The notes: a model not told the origin generated them from the sequence alone. A stretch of DNA of 64,000 nucleotides from Polynucleobacter sp. Latsch14-2 (GCF_018881925.1 NZ_JACVPL010000003.1:186001-250000); one strand, 5' to 3'. Shown: positions 33,524 to 42,631, numbered from the stretch's first letter. Numbers and translations: made by a program.

Positions 33524-34216
33524 ATGAAAAAATATTACGCACACTTAATCGGCCTAGCCATCAGCGCCTTAAGCCTCGGCAATTCGATGGCACAGTCGAG
33601 CACAAATGCCTGGGAGGGCGCCTATGGTCAAATTGGCCTAATTGGCTACGAGAGTTATATTCCAAAAGCATCTAGCGGTACAACTACATACCTTGGCAAT
33701 ACTTATAGCAATAGCTCTACCGCTAACCATGCCAATGGCCCTGCTGCCAATATCTCCGTTGGCTATAACTTTGGTATCAATAGTACCTATACATTAGGCA
33801 TTGGAGCCAGCTTGTATCCAGGGCACTCGAGATCTGCCAGTTCAACAGCAAGTAGCGCTGGGACTGTTAGCTCAGGGGTTTATGACGTATCCAATGTGTT
33901 TAGTTTCAGCTTGCTACCGGGATATGTGATCGACAATGACCGCTTGATCTACGCCAAAATTGGATATGCTGGATCCAATATTCATGCCAGCTCAGCCGGA
34001 CATTACCCGGAACAAGTCACCCATGTCAATGGTACGGTGTATGGCTTTGGTTACAAGCAAATTATTTCAGGCTCAATTTATGCTTTTGGCGAAGGAAATT
34101 ATGCTGTTAATAGGGCAAAACCCGTCACTGTAGTCACTGATAATGGAGCTGTGGTGAATTCTACTGCTAACGCCACTGGATATGATTTTATATTTGGTAT
34201 TGGTTACCGTTTTTAG
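33524..34216 (+). CDS. Outer-membrane beta-barrel protein
   Basis: 230 residues. The signal peptide ends SLGNSMA|QSSTNAWEG. The mature part alternates polar and aromatic residues in strands such as WEGAYGQIGLIGYESYI, NISVGYNFGINSTYTLGIGA and LIYAKIGYAG. It ends in YDFIFGIGYRF, with the terminal Phe needed for BAM-mediated insertion. Length and the Ser/Thr/Gly-rich loops fit a small OmpW- or OmpA-barrel-like protein of eight or ten strands. It lies 53 bases after the kinase gene and may be part of the same regulatory unit. Confidence 0.88.
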   Translation: MKKYYAHLIGLAISALSLGNSMAQSSTNAWEGAYGQIGLIGYESYIPKASSGTTTYLGNTYSNSSTANHANGPAANISVGYNFGINSTYTLGIGASLYPGHSRSASSTASSAGTVSSGVYDVSNVFSFSLLPGYVIDNDRLIYAKIGYAGSNIHASSAGHYPEQVTHVNGTVYGFGYKQIISGSIYAFGEGNYAVNRAKPVTVVTDNGAVVNSTANATGYDFIFGIGYRF

Positions 34217-34237
34217 TTTTAATAAGCCCCTGAATCA

Positions 34238-35407
34238 TTAGGCAACCGCATCATGCGACGCAATCGCAATCTTGACTGGTGCATATGAGTGGTTACTCCA
34301 CGCATGATTTGCACCTCTTAAAATCACCACGTCACCAGCGCCTAAAATGCGCTCTTCTGTATCCAAAATGAGGGTGACCTCGCCACTAATAATCACGCAA
34401 AAATCCACAGTCTCAGTTTTTTGCATATAAGGATGCTTAGCATTATTTCCGCCGGTGGAGGCCGCTGGTGCTTTCATATCTTGAAAGAAGTTTTCGACAT
34501 CCTTGGGGGTAACCTTCCCCTGCCATGAGCGATCCGGCGGAAGCGTCACCATACGACAAAGTGACCCACCTTTAGGTGGAATCATTGGATACGGCAAATG
34601 AATGGTTTCAAAAAAGAGCTTGGCGGGAAAATCCTGAACAATCCACAATTTGCTTGATGCGTACCCAGGCCTAGCTGGATCCAAATACATCTCCGGAGAA
34701 AAGCCATCGCTCAACACCTTAGATAATCCTGGCTCGCAATCCCCCACAACAATGCGACGCGTGGGCTCCACCCCAGGAGGTAGCTGCGTTTGGGGCTTGC
34801 CGACCAATACTGGATCGCTCCCTTGAATCAAACCATCGGGACCATCCACAAATTCTGCTGCGATCATGTCAAAGACGACAATACCCTCTTCGTTTGGGCT
34901 ATTCCAGCGATGCCAGCCACCCACATCTATCACAACATCTCCAGGCTGCCAGCGAATTTCACGGTCATCAAGCTCTAAAACGCGCTCCCCTTCGATCAAA
35001 ATAGCGTAATCGATCGTCTGTGTTTTGTGCATAGCGCCCACAAAAGTACTGCTTCCACCTCGATCCCATCTTCTGCCGTTAGCCATGACCTTCACTGGGT
35101 GCTCTGGAACAATGGCTGGATCTTTCGTCACATCATATGACTCTGGCTTAGACCGAGATTGCACGGCGCGTAAATGACCACCAGCCGCTGAACCAGGAAA
35201 ATCATAAGGGAAATTACCCGCATCTTCGCTACCACCCAATGGCAGGGGTGTTTGATCCCAAACCCACAAATCGGTATGGCCACGCACAGGCCCCGTTTCT
35301 CTCTGATGAGACTTTGGTGCTGGCCCATCAAGCAATACATAAGATAAGCCTTGCTCGTTGTTCGCCGTTACAAGACGCCTAATGAATTTAAATGTATCGA
35401 GAGTCAT
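34238..35407 (-). CDS. Fused bicupin protein
   Basis: 389 residues with two cupin domains. Domain 1 core: MHKTQTIDYAILIEGERVLE, then WQPGDVVIDVGGWHRWN (about 130-180). Domain 2 core: HPYMQKTETVDFCVIISGEV, then LGAGDVVILRGANHAWSN (about 325-375). Both have H-x(2-3)-K-T-x-T-x-D in motif 1 and a single His in motif 2. The two halves correspond to the separate overlapping genes at 25.2-26.3 kb. The whole-protein architecture recalls gentisate and 1-hydroxy-2-naphthoate dioxygenases, but the different ligands make the activity uncertain. It follows Bug-11 by four bases. Confidence 0.9.
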   Translation of the reverse strand: MTLDTFKFIRRLVTANNEQGLSYVLLDGPAPKSHQRETGPVRGHTDLWVWDQTPLPLGGSEDAGNFPYDFPGSAAGGHLRAVQSRSKPESYDVTKDPAIVPEHPVKVMANGRRWDRGGSSTFVGAMHKTQTIDYAILIEGERVLELDDREIRWQPGDVVIDVGGWHRWNSPNEEGIVVFDMIAAEFVDGPDGLIQGSDPVLVGKPQTQLPPGVEPTRRIVVGDCEPGLSKVLSDGFSPEMYLDPARPGYASSKLWIVQDFPAKLFFETIHLPYPMIPPKGGSLCRMVTLPPDRSWQGKVTPKDVENFFQDMKAPAASTGGNNAKHPYMQKTETVDFCVIISGEVTLILDTEERILGAGDVVILRGANHAWSNHSYAPVKIAIASHDAVA

Positions 35408-35411
35408 TTAC

Positions 35412-36425
35412 TTAATCAATCTTTAAAGTACTACTGTTTTTACTAATCCAGTCCCAGCGCTTTAATTCAGACTGAATATATTCAGTGGTTTGCGCAGTGC
35501 TACCCCCAACAATTACTAAATCTAAACCTTTAAACTTCTCTTGTATCTCTTCACTCTTTAAGGCCTGATTCATGGCTTGATTCATTTTCTCAACCATATA
35601 CTTTGGCGTTTTTGCTGGAGCAAACATCCCTTGCCAAACATCATTTTTTAACTGCGGATAACCCAACTCAGAGAGGGTCGGAATATCTGGCATTGATGCC
35701 AAACGCTTCTCGCTGGAAATAGCCAAAATACGAACTGAACCCTGCTTGACGTATTGGCTAACCCCGCCAACAGTGCCGCAAAAAATAGGCACCTCTCCAC
35801 TGATCAAGGCAGTTAAAGCTGGCGCAGCACCCTTATAGGGAATATGTACCGCATCACTCTTCCAAACCCCATTGAATAAACCATCACAGGTGATTTGTGG
35901 CGGAGTGCCTGCGCCCGCAGAAGAATAGGATAAAGAGGTCTTTGCTGCCAGATTCTTTAATTCCTGCATATTTTTAGCGGCAAATTTTTCATTGACAACA
36001 ATAGCCATCGGTTGCGAAGCCGCTATGATCACCGGCGAAAAATCTTTGACAGGGTCGTAACCAGATTGATTCTTTTGAAAACTATAATTCACTACATAAG
36101 CTGAAGAAGTCATCAGAAATGTATAGCCATCTTGCACAGCATTAGCAACATACTGCGTGCCAATATTGCCTGAAGCACCAGGTTTATTTTCAATAAAGAC
36201 TGACTGTTTCAATATATCCGATAATTTGACTGTGAGAGCGCGCGCAATAATATCAGTGCCGCCGCCTGGAGCAAATGAAACAATGAGTCGAATGGGTCTT
36301 TTGGGGTAATCATCAGTGGGCTGAGCTAAGATGCTCTTGCCAAAAAATATACTCAAGAAAACAGTGGCCCACCAGAGCCACTGGATTGGTCTTGAGAAAA
36401 CTTGCCTTGTTTTTTTGCTATTCAT
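35412..36425 (-). CDS. Bug-11: substrate-binding protein (two-cysteine type)
   Basis: 337 residues; a long signal region ends GKSILA|QPTDDYP. Loops are SFAPGGGTDIIAR and YSSAGAGTPPQITCDGLF, with PYKGAAPALTALISGEV and VPIFCGTVGGVSQY. It shares with Bug-7 the TPPxITC segment, the second cysteine and the LAISSEK and MFAPAKTP-type motifs. The two are the closest Bug pair in the window by eye. GGGGCAATA precedes the ATG. It lies between a CoA ligase and the bicupin in a minus-strand operon. Confidence 0.95.
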   Translation of the reverse strand: MNSKKTRQVFSRPIQWLWWATVFLSIFFGKSILAQPTDDYPKRPIRLIVSFAPGGGTDIIARALTVKLSDILKQSVFIENKPGASGNIGTQYVANAVQDGYTFLMTSSAYVVNYSFQKNQSGYDPVKDFSPVIIAASQPMAIVVNEKFAAKNMQELKNLAAKTSLSYSSAGAGTPPQITCDGLFNGVWKSDAVHIPYKGAAPALTALISGEVPIFCGTVGGVSQYVKQGSVRILAISSEKRLASMPDIPTLSELGYPQLKNDVWQGMFAPAKTPKYMVEKMNQAMNQALKSEEIQEKFKGLDLVIVGGSTAQTTEYIQSELKRWDWISKNSSTLKID

Positions 36426-36444
36426 TATTGCCCCAAGTTACCCT

Positions 36445-38061
36445 TTAGCGATTCTGAAAGTCTATGGCTCTTGCACGCAAAGAAGGATCCTTTTTCAACA
36501 CAAATTTTGCAATCTTGTGTGTTGGTGTGTAAGGCAACTTGTCGACAAAAATAACGAATCGAGGAATTTTGTGCGCAGCCAAACGCTCAGTACACCAAGT
36601 GCGCACATCTTCCTCAACTAAATTGGTGCCCGGCCTTGGGACTACTACCGCCATAATCTCATCTTCCCCAAGCTCAGAGTCAGTGGCAATAGTTGCAACC
36701 TCAAGTACATTAGGGTGCTGACCAATAATGCGATCTAATTCAGCCCCTGCAATATTTTCTCCACGGCGACGAATAATATCTTTCTTCCTTGCTACGAAAT
36801 AGAAACATCCCTCTGGGGTTCGGTAGACCAAGTCACCCGTCAAAAACCAACCATCTCGAAACGCTGCGGCAGTTTGCTCTGGGTCATTGAAGTAACCTTT
36901 CATCATCGTAGGAATCTTCACCACCAACTCACCAGTAGTTCCATGGGGCACATCATTTCCATCATCATCAACTACTCTAGCCTCTGTCCATGTCATATCA
37001 GGATCTGGGTGCTTACCTGGATAGCCCATGGAAGCTAAAAGATGTGGGCCATCATAGGGATTACTAAATGCTCCGGGGATTTCAGTCATACCAAATCCTT
37101 CAATGACTCGCTCAACACCGAATTCATTCAAGAAGACATCCATAGTCTCTTTTGTAAATGGGGAGCCGCTCACACAACGTAGACGCACACCAGGCACAAA
37201 CTCTTCCCTAGATCTTCTCGCCAATATGGATGTCACTGCCATAATGAGATTGACTTGGGTAGTACCCGTTTTGGCTACCGTCTCCCAAAATTTGGATGCG
37301 CTAAATTTACCCACGATCACTAAACAGCAACCAGCTGCAACCGTACCTAAGATAGAGTAAAACAAAGCATTGACATGGAACATCGGAAGTACACACATAC
37401 AGCGATCGTCCGGCTGCAACTCTACACGCGCAACCTGTCTCTCAGCACAGAGCACTAAATTACGTTGACTATGCATGACGCCTTTTGGAAATCCTGTGGT
37501 TCCTGATGAATACACTAATACACAAATATCATCAGCAAACACGTCTTCTGGTAATGCCACCGCTTTAGGGTCGGCAATGCTTTGCATCAGATCGGGCACC
37601 TGCACAATCTCACCGTCCATTGAACAGAACCAAGGCTGCACATCAAAACCTTGGGTAGCCTCTTTGGCAATAGGATAAGTTTGAGCCGAACAAAAGATGC
37701 CCAAAGCGCCTGAATGATTGAGGATATATTTTGCCTCCTCCACTCCAAATTCCGGATTTACCGGAACCATAATTGCTCCGATTCGAGCCAAGGCGAACAG
37801 CAATAAAACATGTGCATCATGGTTATGAGCCATGATTGCAATTCTGTCGCCCTTTTTAACACCCCTGGCAAGCAACATCTGCGCCGTCTTATCCCTGGCG
37901 GCAGCAAACTCACCCCAGGTAATCGTTTTTTCATTAAAAATGATAAAGGGTCGACTGGGATCAAGGTCTAAGCGACTCTTTAACAGGGACGTTAATGTGA
38001 AATGATGATTGGGATAGAGGCCAATGACTTCCAATGGGCTCATATGCTTCTTTTGATTCAT
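36445..38061 (-). CDS. AMP-binding acyl-CoA synthetase (class I adenylate-forming)
   Basis: About 538 residues from the ATG preceded by AAGGA. Core motifs are VYSSGTTGFPKGVMHSQRN (P-loop), GFGMTEIPGAFSN (A5), DGWFLTGDLVYRTPEG (A7), KKDIIRRRGENIAG (A8) and the catalytic Lys in TPTHKIAKFVLKK. The enzyme activates a carboxylic acid to its CoA thioester using ATP. A paralogue with the same flanking logic lies at 43.7-45.2 kb. It sits between Bug-12 and Bug-11 (24 and 19 base gaps), so it probably activates the acid captured by one of these. Confidence 0.93.
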   Translation of the reverse strand: MNQKKHMSPLEVIGLYPNHHFTLTSLLKSRLDLDPSRPFIIFNEKTITWGEFAAARDKTAQMLLARGVKKGDRIAIMAHNHDAHVLLLFALARIGAIMVPVNPEFGVEEAKYILNHSGALGIFCSAQTYPIAKEATQGFDVQPWFCSMDGEIVQVPDLMQSIADPKAVALPEDVFADDICVLVYSSGTTGFPKGVMHSQRNLVLCAERQVARVELQPDDRCMCVLPMFHVNALFYSILGTVAAGCCLVIVGKFSASKFWETVAKTGTTQVNLIMAVTSILARRSREEFVPGVRLRCVSGSPFTKETMDVFLNEFGVERVIEGFGMTEIPGAFSNPYDGPHLLASMGYPGKHPDPDMTWTEARVVDDDGNDVPHGTTGELVVKIPTMMKGYFNDPEQTAAAFRDGWFLTGDLVYRTPEGCFYFVARKKDIIRRRGENIAGAELDRIIGQHPNVLEVATIATDSELGEDEIMAVVVPRPGTNLVEEDVRTWCTERLAAHKIPRFVIFVDKLPYTPTHKIAKFVLKKDPSLRARAIDFQNR

Positions 38062-38091
38062 ATACAAAAATCCTTAGTAGTTAAAAATCAC

Positions 38092-39093
38092 TTATTCAGC
38101 TTTAATACCAAATTCACGAATGAGTTTTGGCCAACGCATTGTTTCGCTTTTGACAAAATTGGCGAACTGCGTTGGATTCGAGCCAACTATTGTTAAACCG
38201 ACAGTACTAAATTTCTCAGCCACCGCAGGATCACTTAATACCTTCTGAATATCTTCCGAAAGCATCTTCACAATAGCGGGGGGTGTATTTTTGGGTCCAA
38301 ATAAGCCGAACCAAACCTCAACATCAGAGTCTTGCAGTCCTAGCTCCTTGGATGTAGGGACATCAGGTAAGCCAGGATAGCGCTGGGTACCATTAACCAT
38401 CAATGGAGTTAATTTTCCAGATCGAATAAATTCGAGAACGACCGGCGTAGAAGCAAAAGAGGTGTCAATTTCGCCTGCTGCTTGCGCTACTATTCCCTGA
38501 GAAGATCCCCGATAGGTAATATGCGTCATCTGCATTCCCGTAACGCGCATCAACATCTGCATCTTCAAGGCCGACCCTGTGCCATTGCCTGAAGATCCAT
38601 AGTTCAGGCTCATTGGCTTACTTTTTGCAGCATCTACTAGCTGCTGGACTGTTTTAATGCCTGTGTTCGGATGAACTACCAAGACAGTCTGTGAATAAGC
38701 TACATAACTAATGGGTGTGAAATCATTGACTGGGTCATAAGGCACTTTTTTATATAAGGCTAAGTTTGTTACGTGATTTGGGCCGTTAAACAAAAGGGTA
38801 TAACCATCAGCCGGGCTTCTTGCGACCCCCTCGGCAGCGGCCATACCGCCCCCACCTGCTTTATTTTCAATCACAAATCCTTGCTTATATTTATCGGATA
38901 AGCCTTGCGTCACCAATCGAATCATAATATCGCCCACTGCACCTGGCGGATATGGCACCACAATTTTTATGGGATGTGTGGGGTAATTTTGTGCAAAAGC
39001 GTTTGATGTAAAGCTTGTCAATAGGACAGTCAACATCAAGCCAACTACTAGATCAGCACGAAAAAATACATTCGATAGTGTTAATTGCTTCAT
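38092..39093 (-). CDS. Bug-12: tripartite tricarboxylate transporter substrate-binding protein
   Basis: 333 residues; the signal peptide ends TSNAFA|QNYPTHP. The first loop is PYPPGAVGDIMIR, with Pro-Gly-Ala instead of Pro-Gly-Gly. The second loop is YGSSGNGTGSALKMQML, lacking the usual histidine. The hinge element is TYRGSSQGIVAQAAGEI, with Arg for Lys. These substitutions at three ligand elements set it apart from most Bug proteins here. It lies 55 bases after the SMP-30 pair and just before a CoA ligase. Confidence 0.94.
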   Translation of the reverse strand: MKQLTLSNVFFRADLVVGLMLTVLLTSFTSNAFAQNYPTHPIKIVVPYPPGAVGDIMIRLVTQGLSDKYKQGFVIENKAGGGGMAAAEGVARSPADGYTLLFNGPNHVTNLALYKKVPYDPVNDFTPISYVAYSQTVLVVHPNTGIKTVQQLVDAAKSKPMSLNYGSSGNGTGSALKMQMLMRVTGMQMTHITYRGSSQGIVAQAAGEIDTSFASTPVVLEFIRSGKLTPLMVNGTQRYPGLPDVPTSKELGLQDSDVEVWFGLFGPKNTPPAIVKMLSEDIQKVLSDPAVAEKFSTVGLTIVGSNPTQFANFVKSETMRWPKLIREFGIKAE

Positions 39094-39148
39094 ACCAAAT
39101 TCAATCTCTCGATAAATTCAATTCAAATAAGCAAGTGGATTAAAAACT

Positions 39149-40072
39149 TTACTTTGAGACTTTTGTATACGGGATATATCCTTTATATTCCGTGCCCTGA
39201 ACTCTATATAAACTGCCGTTAGAAGTCGCTACATAGAGCGTTTTGTGGTCCGAATCCCCAAAAGCACAGTTAGTCGGCATATCCACGGGAAATGGGTATG
39301 CACCAAGGATGACTCCTTGTGGTGAGAACACGTAAATCATGGGGCCAGGACCGCTCTCCTTTGAGCCGGCACAGGCAAATATATTGCCAGATTCATCAAC
39401 ACACATGCCGCTAATGCCCTGATGCACCCCATAACTATCCTTGCCAAATGTATGCAAGACACGATACAAGCCCAACTTACCATTCTCTAAAATAGGGTAA
39501 GCGCGCAGTTCCCGCACGCCGTCATGCTCTAGATTATTTTCAGAAACATAGAGCGTCTTTCCATCTACCGATAAGGCTAAACCTGTTGGGTTAACGGTAT
39601 CAATAGTCATCCTATCAATATGCCAATGAGCTCGCGGCCTTGACTCACGTGTTAACTTTAAGATTGACTGATGATGCAAGTAAGGGAATATCTGCGGACC
39701 GGATGCTTTTACTGGATGATGAATGTCACTAAACCAGATGCTGCCCTTATGATCTACAGTCAACAAATGCGGATGATTATGATTTTCTCCATGAATTTGT
39801 GTTGCAGTAATCGTGGCAGAACCGTCTTCTAACATCCTGATAACTCGCCGGGATCCTTCTTGGCATCCATACAAAGCGCCATCATTACCAAAGGCAATGC
39901 CGTTGACCCGATTAAGATGTCGGCGAACTACTTCCGTCTTCTTTGTATTAGGGTCAAAGGCAAGCAAAGTTCCGTCATTGATGTCGGTGACCAACATCCT
40001 TTGACCATCCCAGGCTAATCCGCCCAGGGGTCTATTTGCATCGCCATAAACTTTTTCAAAATTCCAAGTCAT
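39149..40072 (-). CDS. SMP-30-like beta-propeller lacking the metal ligands (subfamily A)
   Basis: About 307 residues from the ATG preceded by AAGGGGAAAAAG; this gives the N-terminus MTWNFEKVYG, matching its counterpart at 26.3-27.2 kb. As in that protein the three metal positions are lost: RPLGGLAWDGQ (Gly for Glu), VNPTGLALSVDGK (Thr for Asn) and GISGMCVDESGNIF (Ser for Asp). Other propeller repeats are well preserved, for example HNHPHLLTVDHKGSIWFSDI. It starts 14 bases after the ligand-bearing SMP-30 gene. Confidence 0.9.
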   Translation of the reverse strand: MTWNFEKVYGDANRPLGGLAWDGQRMLVTDINDGTLLAFDPNTKKTEVVRRHLNRVNGIAFGNDGALYGCQEGSRRVIRMLEDGSATITATQIHGENHNHPHLLTVDHKGSIWFSDIHHPVKASGPQIFPYLHHQSILKLTRESRPRAHWHIDRMTIDTVNPTGLALSVDGKTLYVSENNLEHDGVRELRAYPILENGKLGLYRVLHTFGKDSYGVHQGISGMCVDESGNIFACAGSKESGPGPMIYVFSPQGVILGAYPFPVDMPTNCAFGDSDHKTLYVATSNGSLYRVQGTEYKGYIPYTKVSK

Positions 40073-40086
40073 CTTTTTCCCCTTGT

Positions 40087-40977
40087 TTACCAAACAGCAA
40101 TACCGGCAACACCAAGCCGCACTTTGAATACTGAGTCATAGGTAGTGACATAAAGCCCCTTCCAATCTTCATCTCCAAAGCATAAATTGGTGGAATGTCC
40201 TGGAATCTTGATTCGTCCGAGCAACTCTCCACCAGGGGAAACTACATGAATACCAGCAGGGCCTGTGCAATACACATTACCCTCGACATCTACTTTCATA
40301 CCATCGGCTACACCAGGCTCACGACCAATCAAACGATAAAACAAACGTCCATTCTGAATGCTGCCATCAGCGTTCACATCAAACACATTAATTAAATCGT
40401 CTCGTGAATCATTGATATATAGCAATGATTCATCTGCATTAAATGCCAAGCCGTTAGGGTAGGTAAAATCTTTTGTCACCAGGGTAGTTTTGCCATCTGG
40501 AGCGATTCGATATACACCGTTGTAATCTATGTAGCGCTGGATATCATCGCCATGCATTTCAACGTTATATAAGCCGCCAGTAGGATCAGTAAAATAAATA
40601 GAGCCATCTGATTTAACGATAATATCGTTTGGGCTATTGAGTGTTTTGCCCTCAAATTCTGAGCATAATGTCGTTACCGAACCATCATGCTCTAAACGCC
40701 ACACTCGACGCCAAGACCAGCCAGCAACTATTAAACGCCCCTCTTGATCAAATGTCATGCCATCCGCTTTGTAGCTTGGGTTCATGACAACTGACTTACC
40801 AACGCCTTCTTTCCACTTCCAAATACTGTCGCCAACGATATTGACCCAGAAAAGCTCTTGCGTTCTTTTATTCCAAACAGGTCCTTCACCAAACCGTACA
40901 CCGTCTGCAATCAGCCTTAGGGAGGACTCCTTAGGAACGATCCTGTCGAAACCAGGCACGGCCATATCTACTTCCAT
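40087..40977 (-). CDS. SMP-30/gluconolactonase family lactonase (subfamily B, ligands intact)
   Basis: About 296 residues, started at the ATG following AAGGAGACAAAA; an in-frame start 27 codons upstream has no such site. Metal ligands are present: Glu in VRFGEGPVWNKRTQEL, Asn in YPNGLAFNADES and Asp in GVADGMKVDVEGNVY. It is strongly similar to the subfamily B gene at 27.2-28.1 kb (shared NSPNDIIV, DDIQRYIDYNGVYRIAPDGK, YCTGPAGIHV). It lies 86 bases after the thiolase-like gene and is paired with a ligand-less SMP-30, as in the other cluster. Confidence 0.92.
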   Translation of the reverse strand: MEVDMAVPGFDRIVPKESSLRLIADGVRFGEGPVWNKRTQELFWVNIVGDSIWKWKEGVGKSVVMNPSYKADGMTFDQEGRLIVAGWSWRRVWRLEHDGSVTTLCSEFEGKTLNSPNDIIVKSDGSIYFTDPTGGLYNVEMHGDDIQRYIDYNGVYRIAPDGKTTLVTKDFTYPNGLAFNADESLLYINDSRDDLINVFDVNADGSIQNGRLFYRLIGREPGVADGMKVDVEGNVYCTGPAGIHVVSPGGELLGRIKIPGHSTNLCFGDEDWKGLYVTTYDSVFKVRLGVAGIAVW

Positions 40978-41063
40978 TTTTGTCTCCTTCTTTATCTTGC
41001 GTCTTAATAGTGAGCACTTCTTATTATTTAATTTGATGAAGCGCTCACTTGATATCAACTACC

Positions 41064-42215
41064 TCAGTCTGGGCTTGCTCCTAGAATCACAGTTGCTTGG
41101 CTAGATAAGACACCACCATTACCGTGTGCTAAGGCATGTTCACAATTAGAAACTTGTCTATCGCCACACTCACCACGAATTTGTCGTGCTGCCTCGATTA
41201 GTAAAAATAGGCCGTACATTCCAGGGTGGCAATACGATAAACCACCTCCATTGGTATTAACCGCAAATTTACCGCCCGGTGCAATCGCACCATTTTCGAT
41301 AAAGTGACCGCCCTCGCCTTTTGGACAAAAACCAAGATCCTCTAAAAATAAAATGGTATTGATCGTAAAGGCGTCATATAGCATGGCGACATCCATGTCG
41401 CTTGGTTTTAAACCAGCCATTTTGTATGCCTGGGGACCAGAACGGCTAGCAGCCGTAACGGTTAAATCTGGCATGCTGGAAATATTTGCATGCGATAAAG
41501 CTTCACCAACACCTAATACATATGCAGGCTTTTTCTTGAGCTCTTTAGCACGCTTAGCACTCGTGAGAATAATTGCTCCGCCACCATCAGTGACTAAACA
41601 ACAATCTCGTACGGTGAGTGGATAGGAGGCCATCCTCGAACTGAGAACCTCTTCCACTGTTAAAGGCTTCTTTTCCCAGGCGACAGGATTAAGCAAAGCC
41701 CATTGTCTTGCAGCAACAGCCACTTGAGCTAATTGCTCCCGGGTTGTGCCGTATTGATGCATATGCCTAGCCGCAGCCATTGCGTAAGCTGTAGGTGGAA
41801 TAAATGGATCGTATGGAGTTTCATAAGCATTAAATTCACGTGGGCTAGCCAAGGCGCGACTCACTGATTTTTGTGTACTACCGTAAGTGATTAAAGCCAC
41901 CTCGCATAAGCCATGCTCAATTGCGAGCATTGCATGCCCAACATGCGACATAAAGGAGGAGCCACCAATCTGGGTATTGTCTTGGTACTTTGGATCAATC
42001 CCTAAATACTCCTTGAGAGCTAAGCTCGACATCCTCATTTGAGTAGTTGCAGTAAATATACCGTCAATATCTGAAAGCTTTAATCCGCAATCATCTAAAG
42101 CCCGCATGGTTGCTTGCGCCATTAGATCAACCACCTGAGTACCAGGCGCGCATAAGCCCAAATCCGACTCCGCCACCCCAACTATCGCAACACTTCCTCG
42201 TTTAAGACCGTGCAT
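41064..42215 (-). CDS. Thiolase-family (SCP-x/Ltp2-like) protein without catalytic cysteine
   Basis: 383 residues of the thiolase superfamily. The region of the nucleophilic cysteine reads NTQIGGSSFMSHVGHAML (about 81-98) with Ser/Phe there. The C-terminal cysteine region is ALAHGNGGVLSSQ, also without Cys. The histidine loop is kept as GGGLSYCHPGMYGLF. Claisen-type thiolysis therefore looks impossible. Ltp2-type members with the same losses are retro-aldolases that work with a DUF35/OB-fold partner, and such a partner is encoded eight bases upstream. A retro-aldol cleavage of a CoA thioester is the best guess. Confidence 0.88.
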   Translation of the reverse strand: MHGLKRGSVAIVGVAESDLGLCAPGTQVVDLMAQATMRALDDCGLKLSDIDGIFTATTQMRMSSLALKEYLGIDPKYQDNTQIGGSSFMSHVGHAMLAIEHGLCEVALITYGSTQKSVSRALASPREFNAYETPYDPFIPPTAYAMAAARHMHQYGTTREQLAQVAVAARQWALLNPVAWEKKPLTVEEVLSSRMASYPLTVRDCCLVTDGGGAIILTSAKRAKELKKKPAYVLGVGEALSHANISSMPDLTVTAASRSGPQAYKMAGLKPSDMDVAMLYDAFTINTILFLEDLGFCPKGEGGHFIENGAIAPGGKFAVNTNGGGLSYCHPGMYGLFLLIEAARQIRGECGDRQVSNCEHALAHGNGGVLSSQATVILGASPD

Positions 42216-42223
42216 ATAAATTC

Positions 42224-42598
42224 CTAGACCTGATTAAAAATTGCTAAAGGATTACCATCTTTATCTTTGGCTGCGACAAACTTCACGCGCATACCAATCT
42301 TCACAGCTTCAGGAGCAATCCCCTCCACGCGACTCATCATTCGAAAGCCTTCATCAAGATTAATTAAGGCAACGTTGTATGGCTGAACATCTTTTTTATA
42401 AATGACTGTTGTGGAGTACACCTCGCCTAAACCCTTTGAGATCTTCCAAGTCAAAGCTTCCCCTGTGCCAGGAGCGCAAACCCTGGGATAGAAAACGGCT
42501 TTGCCACTAGCAGATTCTTGGTACGCCAGTTTTCCCTCTGTTAAATATTTTTGATACTCCCCAAAAGGGGATGTTGTCACTAAACTAATTGCAGCCAC
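42224..42598 (-). CDS. DUF35/ChsH2-like OB-fold protein without zinc-ribbon cysteines
   Basis: About 124 residues from a GTG preceded by GAGGAGG at ideal spacing. The N-terminal rubredoxin-like part that normally has four cysteines reads SGKAVFYPRVCAPGTG and has only one. The OB-fold core follows: GLGEVYSTTVIYKKDVQPYN, FRMMSRVEGIAPEAV and GMRVKFVAAKD. In related systems this protein is the obligatory partner of thiolase-like aldolases and holds CoA. It is translated just before the thiolase-like gene, which supports a complex. Confidence 0.85.
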   Translation of the reverse strand: MAAISLVTTSPFGEYQKYLTEGKLAYQESASGKAVFYPRVCAPGTGEALTWKISKGLGEVYSTTVIYKKDVQPYNVALINLDEGFRMMSRVEGIAPEAVKIGMRVKFVAAKDKDGNPLAIFNQV

Positions 42599-42604
42599 GG
42601 CCTG

Positions 42605-42611
42605 CCTCCTC
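42605..42611 (-). promoter_or_regulatory. Strong Shine-Dalgarno deciding a GTG start
   Basis: GAGGAGG on the minus strand lies six bases before the chosen GTG of the OB-fold gene. The alternative GTG five codons earlier would overlap this ribosome-binding site and has none of its own. Confidence 0.6.
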
Positions 42612-42631
42612 ACATCGTTCTTGATAAATAC

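Noticed and set aside
42598..42613. Earlier GTG start of the OB-fold gene
   Set aside because: The Shine-Dalgarno GAGGAGG would lie inside the coding region; the downstream GTG has ideal spacing.
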